DNA from: JAVVHH01 sp964613945 | Lineage (GTDB): Bacteria > Pseudomonadota > Alphaproteobacteria > Acetobacterales > Acetobacteraceae | Direction of reading: 5' to 3' | Assembly (NCBI GenBank): GCA_964613945.1 | Contig: CAZTJC010000014.1 | Span: 1-64,000, forward strand | Length of the DNA: 64,000 nt | Shown here: piece after piece, positions 46,517 to 54,239 of the stretch | Layout of the letters: each line of letters begins with the position of its first letter | Numbering within the stretch: position 1 is the first letter of the stretch | Translations under genes and position numbers: made by a program | Notes under the pieces: generated by a model | The model's database searches: none | What the model was told of the DNA's origin: nothing | Seen by the model: the letters and a program-made list of their open reading frames with translations, nothing else

Positions 46517-47977
46517 TCAACATTCCACCACGTTGACCGCGAGTCCGCCGAGGCTCGTTTCCTTATATTGCGAGCGCATATCCTCGCCGGTCTGGCGCAT
46601 CGTCTCGATCACCGCATCGAGACTGACGACATGGCTGCCGTCGCCGCGCAGGGCGAGATAGGCGGCGTTGATCGCCTTCACCGCGCCCATCGTGTTGCGT
46701 TCGATACAGGGGATCTGCACCAGCCCGCCGATGGGATCGCAGGTAAGGCCCAAATTGTGCTCCATGCCGATCTCCGCGGCATTTTCTATCTGGGCGTTGC
46801 TGCTACCCAGCACTGCGGCGAGCGCCCCCGCTGCCATCGAGCAGGCGACGCCGACCTCGCCCTGGCAGCCCATTTCGGCGGCCGAGATCGAGGCGCGCTT
46901 CTTGTAGAGCATGCCGATCGCCGCGGCGGTGAGCAGGAAGGTGCGCGCCCCCTCCCCTCGCGCCGCGTCGGTCGCGCTCTTGGCGACCAATGTCTCGTAA
47001 AAGCGCAGCACCGCCGGCAGCACGCCCGCCGCGCCGTTGGTCGGCGCGGTGACGACGCGGCCGCCGGCGGCATTCTCCTCGTTTACCGCGAGCGCCCACA
47101 GGCTGACCCATTCGAACACCTCGGCGGGGTTGCTGCCGGGCATGTCGCCGGTCAGCCCCTGCGCGATCGCATGCGCTCGGCGCCGGACCTTGAGGCCGCC
47201 GGGCAGGATGCCCTGCTGCGCGATGCCGCGATCGATACAGGCGTGCATCGCGGTGCGCACCGCATCGAGAAAGGCGTCGGTCTCGCTGGCGTCGCGCCAC
47301 GCCTCCTCGTTGGCGCGCACGATGTCAGCGATCGCCAGGCCGGTCGCATCGCCCAGCGCAAGCAGCTCCGCGCCCGAGGTGAAGGAGTGGCGGACCTGCA
47401 CGTTGCCGCCCGCGACCGGCGCGCCCTTGCGCAGGATCGCACCGCCCCCGATCGAGTAATAGGTCTCCGTCTCGATGCTACCGTCCGCAAGCCAGGCGGT
47501 GAAGGTCATACCGTTGGGATGTTCGGGCAGGAACGCGCGCGGGTGGAAGACGATGTCGTCCGGCGCGAAGGCGATCGGCCGGAGACCGGCGAGCGCCAGC
47601 CGGCCGCGCTCGCGGATATCGGCGAGGATCGCGGGCGCAGCGTCGGGATCGAGCCGCTCGGGCTCCCAACCGGCAAGGCCGAGGATCGTCGCGGTGTCGG
47701 TGGCATGGCCGCGGCCGGTCAGCGCGAGGCTGCCGTAGAGGTCGCAGGTGACGCGGATTGGCGCACCCTCCCCCGCCGGACCATGCTCCACGCTGGCTTG
47801 GCCGACAACGCGTTGCGCGAAGTCGAACGCCGCGCTCATCGGCCCGACGGTGTGCGAGCTCGACGGGCCGATGCCGATCGTGAACAGCTCAGCGACGCTG
47901 ATCGGGCGGGCGCAGACAGCGGGCGCCTGGCGATCGAGCAGGGCGGGAAAGCCGAATGTAGACGTGTCGACGTGCAT
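46517..47977 (-). CDS. sdaA: L-serine ammonia-lyase, iron-sulfur type (single chain)
   Basis: A 486-residue single-chain L-serine dehydratase. The N-terminal beta domain has SVAELFTIGIGPSSSHTVGP, LYGSLALTGRGHATD and TETYYSIGGGAI. The C-terminal alpha domain has VTAPTNGAAGVLPAVL, KKRASISAAEMGCQGEVGVACSMAAGA and GLTCDPIGGLVQIPC, where the cysteines bind the 4Fe-4S cluster. It deaminates serine to pyruvate. ATG 47977 has AGGA six bases upstream; ATG 47989 overlaps that site. A tandem glycine riboswitch precedes it, so expression probably follows glycine level: glycine converts to serine, which the enzyme removes. Confidence 0.93.
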   Translation of the reverse strand: MHVDTSTFGFPALLDRQAPAVCARPISVAELFTIGIGPSSSHTVGPMSAAFDFAQRVVGQASVEHGPAGEGAPIRVTCDLYGSLALTGRGHATDTATILGLAGWEPERLDPDAAPAILADIRERGRLALAGLRPIAFAPDDIVFHPRAFLPEHPNGMTFTAWLADGSIETETYYSIGGGAILRKGAPVAGGNVQVRHSFTSGAELLALGDATGLAIADIVRANEEAWRDASETDAFLDAVRTAMHACIDRGIAQQGILPGGLKVRRRAHAIAQGLTGDMPGSNPAEVFEWVSLWALAVNEENAAGGRVVTAPTNGAAGVLPAVLRFYETLVAKSATDAARGEGARTFLLTAAAIGMLYKKRASISAAEMGCQGEVGVACSMAAGALAAVLGSSNAQIENAAEIGMEHNLGLTCDPIGGLVQIPCIERNTMGAVKAINAAYLALRGDGSHVVSLDAVIETMRQTGEDMRSQYKETSLGGLAVNVVEC

Positions 47978-47982
47978 GCATG
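47959..47982 (+). repeat. Octamer array D (2-3 units) across the sdaA start
   Basis: TAGACGTG, TCGACGTG and a weak CATGCATG in 8-base phase. It covers the sdaA start codon (47977-47975) and the first codons, where a bound protein could block transcription or translation. Confidence 0.45.
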
Positions 47983-48015
47983 TCCTCATCGCCGGGACGC
48001 ACCCGGCCGTTCGCA

Positions 48016-48175
48016 TGCCCCATCTGTCCGTTGCGCCTGAGATCGCTATCCCGTCGGCCGACGTGGGGTGTCCCCCTCGCCTCTCTCCAGATGTCCGTTG
48101 CCGACCGGTCCTTTTGCCTGAGAGTTTCCGGGGCGGTTGCTCCTTCGGCGCCGGGCTTGGGCCCGGTCTCTCCCG
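48016..48175 (-). promoter_or_regulatory. Tandem glycine riboswitch
   Basis: Reading the minus strand, the first aptamer starts GGGAGAGACCGGG near 48174. It has the core GCCGAAGGAGCAACCGCC (48149-48132) and CTCTCAGGCAAAAGGACCG (48124-48106, last C at 48106 counted on the complement). The second aptamer begins CTGGAGAGAGGCGAG near 48090, has GCCGACGGGAT and ends with ATCTCAGGCGCAACGGACAG (48043-48024). Two aptamers in tandem with a short linker are the classic glycine-riboswitch layout. The leader ends about 40 bases before the sdaA start. The second aptamer's core is slightly divergent. Whether it turns the gene on or off cannot be read directly; on with glycine is expected for this class. 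Confidence 0.9.
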
Positions 48176-48487
48176 TATCGACGGGGAGGGTATCCGCCGC
48201 GGATGGGGTGTGGTCAAGCGTGATGGTGGGGGAGTGATCGCCACATTCATGCCGACGTGTCGACATGATGACAATTCTAGGGGTTTACAGTGTGCGTTGT
48301 CGTTAGCACCAAGATGGCGGATCATACTGGCCGCCCCCCTTCCCCCCGTCATGGTCGTTCTTCGGACTCTGCATCGATTGGCGGTATGACGGGTGCGCTG
48401 CGGACGGGGTTCGTCAGCGATCTGCCATCCGATGGCTTCATCATCTTCTGCCGATCACCCTTCGTCACCTGACATCCTAGCGCTGCG
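48176..48487. other. Intergenic stretch with octamer array E, no gene seen
   Basis: About 310 bases between the riboswitch and a small open frame at 48488. It should contain the sdaA promoter. Apart from octamer array E, nothing else was recognised. Confidence 0.4.
48252..48275 (+). repeat. Octamer array E (3 units)
   Basis: CCGACGTG, TCGACATG and ATGACAAT in 8-base phase, about 75 bases upstream of the riboswitch, where the sdaA promoter would lie. Confidence 0.62.
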
Positions 48488-48622
48488 ATGCTGGCGACAC
48501 CCATGTTCGCTGCAAGCACGCTGATGACTGCGCATGTGCCCGATGCCCCGGGCGAATGGTTCCGCTATAGCGACGACCCACCCACCGTTCTCCCCGAACC
48601 CATTGTCACGCCGAAACCTTGA
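48488..48622 (+). CDS. Possible small protein, 44 residues
   Basis: An open frame from ATG 48488 to TGA 48622 encodes a 44-residue peptide (start MLATPMFAAS, then EWFRYSDDPPTVLPEPIVTP). The N-terminus is mildly hydrophobic. No clear ribosome site and no family recognised. Composition is compatible with a real short gene, but an accidental frame is equally possible. Confidence 0.2.
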   Translation: MLATPMFAASTLMTAHVPDAPGEWFRYSDDPPTVLPEPIVTPKP

Positions 48623-48677
48623 GCCGCTTATGCCCTATAAGGCGGACGCGATGGGGAGGGCGGGGAGAGTGAGTACC

Positions 48678-48701
48678 ACCACATGTCGATCTGTCGACAA
48701 T
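48678..48701 (+). repeat. Octamer array F (3 units)
   Basis: ACCACATG, TCGATCTG and TCGACAAT in 8-base phase, about 50 bases before the first RepA iteron and 140 bases before repA. Confidence 0.5.
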
Positions 48702-48752
48702 CCAACGCGCCAACAGGCGCATGACAAACTACCTGCCGGACGGGCCAATTCC

Positions 48753-48839
48753 TACTCGAAAGCACGAATGGAATGGCCATTACGTGGCTTTTCCCTCCGT
48801 ATTCACGGCAGGACTGCCCAAAGTTCGTGCTTTCGAGTA
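48753..48839. repeat. Inverted iteron pair in front of repA (probable autoregulatory operator)
   Basis: The 17-base iteron TACTCGAAAGCACGAAT lies at 48753-48769, and its inverted copy (TACTCGAAAGCACGAAC on the minus strand) at 48823-48839, four bases before the repA start. An inverted pair at the initiator gene is the usual arrangement by which Rep dimers repress their own synthesis, while the direct copies act at the origin. Confidence 0.85.
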
Positions 48840-48843
48840 GGAA

Positions 48844-49797
48844 ATGACGATGGCCCGTACCCCTGCATCGCACCGCTCCTCCGCCCCCGCCGGCAGCGTC
48901 ACCGTGCGCGACCTGTTCACGCTCGACAGCCCGCTGCACGGCGAGATCCGCGGCGAGCGGTCGCTGATGGCGTTTCCATTCTTCGCCTTGTCCAAGAATG
49001 CCTGGATGAAGCCGCTCACCTATGACCATGCGACCGTGTCGATCGAGGTGCGGCCCAGTGCGAGCGGCGTCGCGACGATCTATGACAAGGAGATCGTGCT
49101 CTACATCGCCAGCCTGATGGCGGCGAAGCTGGAGGCGGGCGAAAGCGTCGAGCAGGATTTCGTCTTCACCGCGCACGACCTGTTCAGCGTCACCGGCAGC
49201 AACCACAGTGCGCGCAGCTACGGCCGGCTGTCGGAGGCGCTGGAGCGCCTCCAGGGCACGCAGATCAAGACCAACATCGAAGCGGGCGGGGAGGGGGAGG
49301 AGGGCTTCTTCTCGTGGCTGTCCGAGGCGAAGCTCCACTATAGCAAGACGCGCACCGGCGAACGGCGACTGAAGGCGGTGAAGGTGCGCCTGTGCGACTG
49401 GCTGTTCCGCGCGATCCTGCTCGACCGGCATGTGCTCGATTATGCCGCGGCCTATTTCCAGCTGGGGCCGATCGAGCGGCGCATCTACGAGGTCGCACGC
49501 TCGACCTGCGAGGACGGCCCGCTCGACATCGATCTGGCTACCTTTCGGTTGCAGATCGGCTATCAGAACCCGCTGTCGAACTTCAAGGCGGCGCTGAAGC
49601 AGATCGTCGCCACCGACGGCATACCGGACTTCCACCTGGAACTGGTCGAGGAGACCGAGGCCGCACCCGCGGACGGCGCCGCGCCGCGTCGCGGCCGCCG
49701 CGCCCCCCAGGCGCGCGTCGTCATCACGCCGCGTCCGCAGCTGCCGGGCGAGGGGGGCGAATCACTCCCGGCGCCTGCATCGGCCGAGTCGCAGTGA
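48844..49797 (+). CDS. repA: Plasmid replication initiator (RPA/RepA family)
   Basis: A 317-residue initiator. The N-terminal part contains RSLMAFPFFALSKNAWMKPLTY, common in RPA-type (replication initiator protein A) proteins of alphaproteobacterial plasmids. Central residues (VFTAHDLFSVTGSNHSARSYGRLSEALERLQGTQI) look like a winged-helix DNA-binding unit, with a second one near residues 190-265 (LGPIERRIYEVARSTC). The last 50 residues are Pro/Ala/Gly-rich and low in structure. It starts at ATG 48844 (or 48850), right after the inverted iteron. Iterons on both sides of the gene are the expected binding sites. Confidence 0.87.
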   Translation: MTMARTPASHRSSAPAGSVTVRDLFTLDSPLHGEIRGERSLMAFPFFALSKNAWMKPLTYDHATVSIEVRPSASGVATIYDKEIVLYIASLMAAKLEAGESVEQDFVFTAHDLFSVTGSNHSARSYGRLSEALERLQGTQIKTNIEAGGEGEEGFFSWLSEAKLHYSKTRTGERRLKAVKVRLCDWLFRAILLDRHVLDYAAAYFQLGPIERRIYEVARSTCEDGPLDIDLATFRLQIGYQNPLSNFKAALKQIVATDGIPDFHLELVEETEAAPADGAAPRRGRRAPQARVVITPRPQLPGEGGESLPAPASAESQ

Positions 49798-49820
49798 TTC
49801 GGTCGCGCACGGTCAATTGT

Positions 49821-49933
49821 TACCCGAAAGCACGAATGCAAAGCCCGATATTGTTACTCGAAAGCACGAATGGAACGTGCATTCCTACTCGAAAGCACGA
49901 ACTTTTTCGATCTAAATACTCGAAAGCACGAAC
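49821..49933 (+). repeat. Origin iterons: four direct 17-bp repeats
   Basis: TACYCGAAAGCACGAAY occurs at 49821-49837 (one mismatch), 49855-49871, 49886-49902 and 49917-49933, with start-to-start spacing 34, 31 and 31 bases, about three helical turns. They follow repA directly and are flanked by AT-richer DNA (49900-49960). This is the likely replication origin (oriV) with RepA binding on one face of the helix. Confidence 0.88.
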
Positions 49934-50048
49934 TATAGTCGCTTCCGTTGTTGGATCATTGCTGCAAAATGATGGCTGCGCGGGCCATGACGGCCCGCGA
50001 TGACGTCTCGGGGACGTTCGGGATGCGGCCGTGACCACATAAAGGAAA

Positions 50049-50068
50049 GCCCGGCACGAAGGCCGGGC
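50049..50068. terminator. Hairpin after the origin
   Basis: GCCCGGC (50049-50055) and GCCGGGC (50062-50068) form a 7-bp stem with a 6-base loop. It is preceded by AAA but not followed by a T-run. It may end transcripts leaving repA and the iterons. The remainder of 49934-50229 shows no gene. Confidence 0.45.
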
Positions 50069-50229
50069 ATCCCAAGGGGGTATTAAGATAGGCGTCGCCA
50101 AACGCCGATCGCGTGACTTTTAACCGATCACGCTCTCTCGATAGCTCCATGCCCCTTCCGGTGCAAGGATGCGCGTTTCGCGCCACGGTCTTTTTCGTCC
50201 CTGGTCCCGGCCCCGTAAGGGGATGGAAG

Positions 50230-51042
50230 ATGACGGCACTTGCCCTGGGTGAGGCGAGCGCACGCGTGCTGGCGCGTGCGGGTGGCGGATTGCGGCCCGG
50301 CGGGTCGCTAACGCGGCCAGGGGGCAGGGGGGGGCTCCACCGCACCGGCGCGCCCGTGCTGCGCGACAGTATCGAGGCCGGGACGTTCGAGGACGTCTTC
50401 TTCGCGATGCCAGCGCCCGGCGAGCCCGACCGGTTGCTCACCGCCTGCCGCCGCGCGCGCGACGCCGGTCGGCGACTGGCGCGCGAGGCGCGGGCGGGCA
50501 CACGCACGCTCTCGGCGACCGAACGCGGGCTCGCGGCCCTCACCGCGGGTGCGGTACGCGTGTTCGAGGAGATCTGCACGCTCGCCCGCCTGAACCGCGG
50601 CCGCGTCTTTCCGAGCTACGACTGGCTCGCCGAGGCGACCGGCCTCGGCCGGGCGACCGTCGCGCGCGGCCTTGCCCTGCTTGAATGCACCGGCTTCCTC
50701 GTCCGCCAGCGCCGCTTCAAGCGGGTTGAGGGAGATGGACCACGCTATCGCCAGACCTCCAACGCCTATCGTCCGCTGCTGCCTGCCGCCGTGCGCGCCT
50801 ATCTGCCGCGCTGGATGCGTCCGGCACCGATCCCCGACGACCGCGTCCAACATGATGCCGATCGCGGGGAGGAGCAGGCGGCGATGCTTGCCGGTCTATC
50901 GTGCCGGGATCTTGCGAAGGTCACCGTCGGCGGGGCGCTCGGCCGGGTGCTCGCGCGTCTGGGGGCCGCGATCGACGGGCAGATGGTCGTTGCGCTACGC
51001 GAGTCTCAAAACCATCCGAAACCACTCCCCGAGTCTATATGA
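50230..51042 (+). CDS. Helix-turn-helix plasmid protein downstream of repA
   Basis: A 270-residue protein. The centre has a winged-helix DNA-binding unit: FEEICTLARLNRGRVFPSYDWLAEATGLGRATVARGLALLECTGFL (about residues 115-165), where the recognition helix is GRATVARGLALL. The rest is Arg/Ala-rich. Proteins like this sit between repA and parA on sphingomonad plasmids and are often labelled replication protein or HTH protein; their role is not established. ATG 50230 is preferred; ATG at 50152 and 50113 extend it into the region that follows the hairpin. Confidence 0.65.
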   Translation: MTALALGEASARVLARAGGGLRPGGSLTRPGGRGGLHRTGAPVLRDSIEAGTFEDVFFAMPAPGEPDRLLTACRRARDAGRRLAREARAGTRTLSATERGLAALTAGAVRVFEEICTLARLNRGRVFPSYDWLAEATGLGRATVARGLALLECTGFLVRQRRFKRVEGDGPRYRQTSNAYRPLLPAAVRAYLPRWMRPAPIPDDRVQHDADRGEEQAAMLAGLSCRDLAKVTVGGALGRVLARLGAAIDGQMVVALRESQNHPKPLPESI

Positions 51043-51169
51043 ATAAGTCAATTCGAGTCGGCCTTGACGGCCGACGCTCACGCCTGACGGCCGAAAAAAT
51101 CAATCGAAGCGCCAATATCAAACGAACGATATAACTACACCGTCTGGAGTGTCGGCTACGCCGCCACAT

Positions 51170-51187
51170 GCTCCCTAAAAGGAGCAA
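51170..51187. other. Small hairpin between the HTH gene and parA
   Basis: TGCTCC and GGAGCA form a 6-bp stem around CTAAAA in the 318-base gap 51043-51360. That gap also has octamer array G at its right end, and no gene. The hairpin might end transcripts of the HTH gene. Confidence 0.3.
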
Positions 51188-51331
51188 GCGGTTAGGGGCG
51201 GGCACCATCCCGATGGATAGTAAGCGGCGATGTTGAGAAAACGTCGCGTACTGCCATTGACGTATCCCGGTGTCGGGGGCCGCCAGGCTCTCTTCATCCT
51301 GTCGGCCCGAACTACGAATCCGCTTGTCACG

Positions 51332-51371
51332 TCACCATGTCGACATGTAGCGTCATCGACATGCCGACAAT
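51332..51371 (+). repeat. Octamer array G (5 units) at parA
   Basis: TCACCATG, TCGACATG, TAGCGTCA, TCGACATG and CCGACAAT run in unbroken 8-base phase. Two units are exact matches. It overlaps the parA start codon at 51361 and is the longest array in the window. Its position fits a par operator/centromere. Confidence 0.72.
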
Positions 51372-52020
51372 TGCGATCATCAGTCAGAAGGGCGGCGCGG
51401 GCAAGACCACGCTAGCGCTTCACCTCGCCGCGGCCGCGCAGGATGCCGGCCGCATCGCGCTCATCATCGATACGGATCCTCAAGCCACCGCCAGTCAATG
51501 GGCCGCGTGGCGTGGCGACACCCCGCCCGAGGTGATCGACAGCCCGCCTCCGCGCCTCGGAGCCAAGGTCGAGGCGGCGAAGGGGCAGGGGGCCGAGGTC
51601 ATCGTCATCGACACACCACCCCATGCCGACAGCGCCGCCCGCGCCGCGGTCGAGGTCGCCGATCTCGTACTGATCCCGTGCCGCCCGAGCGCGTTCGACC
51701 TCTCGGCGATCCAGACCACCGCCAAACTGGTGCAGCTGCTGCGCAAGCCCGCGTTCGTCGTCTTCACCGCGGGCTCGCCCAATGCGCCACGCGTCTATCA
51801 GGAGGCAGGAGAACTCGTCGAAAGCTTCGGCACGCCGCCCTGTCCCATCCAGATCCCTGATCGCGCCGTCTATCGTCACGCCAGCGGCGAAGGGCGCACC
51901 GTCATGGAATACGAACCCGGCGGCAAGGCGGCCGACGACATCCGTCATCTCTACGCGTGGACATGTCGACAAGTCGGATTGTCGTTGCCCAAATCCCCCC
52001 GCAAGAAAGCCGCCGCATGA
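51361..52020 (+). CDS. parA: ParA-family partition ATPase
   Basis: A 219-residue deviant-Walker ATPase. The start MPTIAIISQKGGAGKTTLALHL has the KGGxGKT motif; IIDTDPQATASQW is the Walker A' region and VIVIDTPPHADSA is Walker B. It lacks the N-terminal DNA-binding extension of large ParA proteins, so it is a type Ib-like partition ATPase, which normally works with a small ribbon-helix-helix centromere-binding partner. That partner follows directly (ATGA overlap). An in-frame ATG at 51337 exists, but the family starts at the second Met. The start lies inside octamer array G. Confidence 0.92.
   Translation: MPTIAIISQKGGAGKTTLALHLAAAAQDAGRIALIIDTDPQATASQWAAWRGDTPPEVIDSPPPRLGAKVEAAKGQGAEVIVIDTPPHADSAARAAVEVADLVLIPCRPSAFDLSAIQTTAKLVQLLRKPAFVVFTAGSPNAPRVYQEAGELVESFGTPPCPIQIPDRAVYRHASGEGRTVMEYEPGGKAADDIRHLYAWTCRQVGLSLPKSPRKKAAA
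51958..51981 (+). repeat. Octamer array H (2-3 units) in the 3' end of parA
   Basis: TGGACATG, TCGACAAG and a weak TCGGATTG in 8-base phase, 36 bases before the RHH gene start. It lies within parA codons, so chance is harder to exclude here. Confidence 0.4.
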
Positions 52021-52292
52021 GCCGCAAGCCCAGTTTCGCCAACCTGCGCACCACCGGTGCCGCCACGCCGGCTGCGGCACCCGCTGCGTCGTCCGCGATT
52101 GTTGCACCTGTGGCGGGGTCGGGTCCCGCCAGCCGCCAGGGCCGCAAACAGATCGCCGGCTTCTTCAGCCCCGAAATGTCGTTCGCGATGCACACGCTGG
52201 CACGGCGGCAGGGGCGGAGCCTCCAGGCGCTGATGGCCGAGGCGTTCAACGACGTGCTAAGGAAGCACGGCGAGAGCCCGATCGGGGATTGA
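52017..52292 (+). CDS. Ribbon-helix-helix partner of ParA (candidate centromere-binding protein)
   Basis: A 91-residue protein. Residues 1-45 are an Ala/Pro/Thr-rich flexible tail with basic start (MSRKPSFANLRTTG); residues about 46-88 form a ribbon-helix-helix unit (GRKQIAGFFSPEMSFAMHTLARRQGRSLQALMAEAFNDVLRKHG). ParG and omega-type partition proteins have this build: a flexible tail that stimulates ParA, and an RHH fold that binds arrays of short direct repeats. Its gene overlaps parA (ATGA). The octamer arrays around parA are its likely targets; this is inferred. Confidence 0.75.
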   Translation: MSRKPSFANLRTTGAATPAAAPAASSAIVAPVAGSGPASRQGRKQIAGFFSPEMSFAMHTLARRQGRSLQALMAEAFNDVLRKHGESPIGD

Positions 52293-52379
52293 GGGGGAGG
52301 CGTACTGTCACCATCTACCTAGGTGCTTGGTCCCACGGTTTGATGGTGCGATCCTTTCGTTGGAATGGAAGGAAGCCGC

Positions 52380-52540
52380 ATGGGGCAGGTACGTCACGGG
52401 AGTGACACGACCACGCACACCGTCCGAGCAGAAATACAGCGATCGCAAGCTTCGCTCGCGACGCTGAGCCGGGAGCTGGGGATCAACCCAAAACGGTCGC
52501 GAAGTGGCGTCAAAGGGCGACAGTCGAGGATCTGAAGACC
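52380..52540 (+). mobile_element. IS481-type transposase remnant
   Basis: From ATG 52380, the frame reads MGQVRHGSDTTTHTVRAEIQ and SLATLSRELGINPK, the N-terminus of a common IS481-family transposase. It loses one base near 52492 and continues in another frame as TVAKWRQRATVEDLKT. Similarity stops at about 52540, exactly where the coupling-protein gene resumes on the other strand. The catalytic domain is missing. The 75 bases before the ATG (about 52305-52379) may be the element's left end. The remnant removed the 3' part of the coupling-protein gene. Confidence 0.75.
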
Positions 52541-53368
52541 CGGCAGCTTCGCGATCAGACTTGCCGAGCTGGCGGTTGGCAGCGCGGGTGATTAAGCCAC
52601 CAGCGCCGGCGCTGTTCTGCATATCGGCCAGCAGCGCGGCAAAGCCGGCAGGGGCGAGCGTCAGCTTGTCGCGCACCGTTGCCAGCACGCGGCGATCGGC
52701 GGGTTTGTGGACGACGGTGTGCAGGATCAGGCCGGCGATCAGCGCCTTGGCTTCCTCGTTCCAGTGGGCCTCGCCCGACTGTCCCGGCGCGTCGGCGAGG
52801 GTGTTGGCATCTTCCGCGAGATCGAGGCTGGCGGAATCGAGCCGGTCGAGCGGATTATAGCGGGCAGGAGGCTGACCCGACACGCCGAACGGATCGAGGC
52901 ACCAGACTTTGCCTTTCGTGGCACGCGCACGGGCGGTTACGCGCGCGTTCTCGCCTTTGGGGTCGATGCAGATCACAGAGCGGTCGAGCAGCAGCAGGTT
53001 GGGGATGATCGTGCCGACGCCCTTGCCCGAGCGGGTGGGTGCCATCGTCAGCAGATGCACCGCGCCGTCGTAGTGCAGCAGCTTCCTCGACTTCGCCGAG
53101 CGGCCGATCAGAGATCCCCATTGGCTTCCAGCTTCCGTACGTCAGCCCGGTCGCCGAAGCGGGCGGAGCCGAGCAGATCATTGCGCTGGTTGGCGGCACG
53201 CCGGTTGAAGCGCCAGGCCAGGAACAGGATCGCGCCGGCCAGCAGGAACGGAATGTCGGTCGCTATCTCGCCATAGCCGAAGATGCCCTTGAGCCAGGCG
53301 TTGCTCGCCATCAGCACCACGAAGGCGACGAAGACCGCGAACAGCGGGCTGATCCGTCGCCGGGGCAT
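52541..53368 (-). pseudogene. traG: Truncated and frameshifted type IV coupling protein (TraG/VirD4)
   Basis: From ATG 53368 the product has two membrane helices (FAVFVAFVVLMASNAWL and IPFLLAGAILFLAW), then LLGSARFGDRADVRKLEANGDL. One base is missing near 53108, causing a TGA there. In the next frame the protein continues with LHYDGAVHLLTMAPTRSGKGVG (Walker A), ICIDPKGENARVTA and WNEEAKALIAGLIL. It ends at about 52541 at the IS481 remnant, so Walker B and the C-terminal half are lost. A working coupling protein is needed for conjugative transfer, so mobilisation from this copy would need one from elsewhere. Confidence 0.85.
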
Positions 53369-53649
53369 CAGTGCGCTTCCATCGGCGTTACCGGCAGGGA
53401 CCGATCGGCGTCGGGATGATCGAGCAGCCGGAGCAGGATTTGCGAGACGAGGGGAGGGGGCACGCCCTCGTCCAGCATCATCGCGAAGAACGCATCGTCG
53501 TTGGGCGTCGGGATCATGTCCTCGATGACCAGGTTGGCGCGCGAGTCCGCCATGTCCTCGTGCCACATCGCGATTTCCGTTGGCGTGCCGCGCACGAAAT
53601 CCATCGCGCGGACCTGGCGACGGATCGCCTCGATATCGAAATCGCTCAT
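53368..53649 (-). CDS. Small conserved transfer-region protein, function unknown
   Basis: A 93-residue acidic protein (start MSDFDIEAIRRQVRAMDFVRG, then MIPTPNDDAFFAMMLDEGVPPPLV). No motif recognised. Its stop overlaps the coupling-protein start (ATGA) and its start overlaps the upstream traD stop (ATGA), so it belongs to the traC-traD-traG operon. ATG 53649 was chosen over a start 19 codons earlier because of that overlap. Confidence 0.7.
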   Translation of the reverse strand: MSDFDIEAIRRQVRAMDFVRGTPTEIAMWHEDMADSRANLVIEDMIPTPNDDAFFAMMLDEGVPPPLVSQILLRLLDHPDADRSLPVTPMEAH

Positions 53650-53870
53650 TGCGCTTCGCTCCCTTCCGCTTCCGCGTCGAACGCCCGTTTGCCGCGTCGC
53701 TTCCATAGCGCCAGCACGTCGCCGGCATCGTCGCCGCGACCACGCCCAGCGAGATCGAGTAGCGCACCGTAAAGGGTGGCGCGATCGTCGTCGGTCAGCT
53801 CGATCAGGCCAGCTTTCTGGACCAGCCCGCCCAGCTCGATCAGGTGACGTGTTCGTTCGCGACGTTTCAC
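53646..53870 (-). CDS. traD: Conjugal transfer protein TraD (Ti-type small protein)
   Basis: A 74-residue protein with the TraD family pattern KRRERTRHLIELGGLVQKAGLIELTDDDRATLYGALLDLA. TraD of Ti-type systems is a small relaxosome-region protein of unclear role. The GTG at 53870 gives the family's normal length; no ATG exists at that point. It overlaps the next gene by 4 bases and lies 13 bases after traC. Confidence 0.82.
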   Translation of the reverse strand: MKRRERTRHLIELGGLVQKAGLIELTDDDRATLYGALLDLAGRGRGDDAGDVLALWKRRGKRAFDAEAEGSEAQ

Positions 53871-53883
53871 GACCCAGCCTCTG

Positions 53884-54213
53884 CTATCCGTTCGCCGTTC
53901 CGCAGCTTCCGTCCGCAACGTCGCCGTTCGGTTTAGTCGCAGCGCCTGATCTGTCAAATGCAGCAGCCCCGCCACCTTTGCGCCTGCGCCGCTGAAAGAA
54001 GGCAGCGCCCTTCGCGCGCCATGCCTCCTTTGCGCTGGCATCCTTCGATCCGATCGCATCGAGCAGTACGCCGGCAAGGGTCTCGGCATCGAGCGCATCA
54101 GCCCCGGTCGCGGCTACTAGCTGGCCGAGCTGTTCGACCCGCTTTGCCTTTAACGAGCGGGCCTTGTCACCCAGCGCCTTTAGTTCGGCATCGTAATCGC
54201 GAACCTTCCGCAT
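53884..54213 (-). CDS. traC: Conjugal transfer protein TraC (Ti-type)
   Basis: A 109-residue protein. MRKVRDYDAELKALGDKARSLKAKRVEQLGQLVAATGADALDAETLAGVLL matches TraC of Ti-like systems, a coiled, basic relaxosome accessory protein. The C-terminus is Lys/Arg-rich then Gly/Ala-rich. ATG 54213 has GAAGG just upstream; ATG 54234 lacks a ribosome site. It is divergent from the relaxase gene, with the candidate oriT between them. Confidence 0.82.
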   Translation of the reverse strand: MRKVRDYDAELKALGDKARSLKAKRVEQLGQLVAATGADALDAETLAGVLLDAIGSKDASAKEAWRAKGAAFFQRRRRKGGGAAAFDRSGAATKPNGDVADGSCGTANG

Positions 54214-54239
54214 TGCCTTCACCTTTCCGCGCATCTGTC

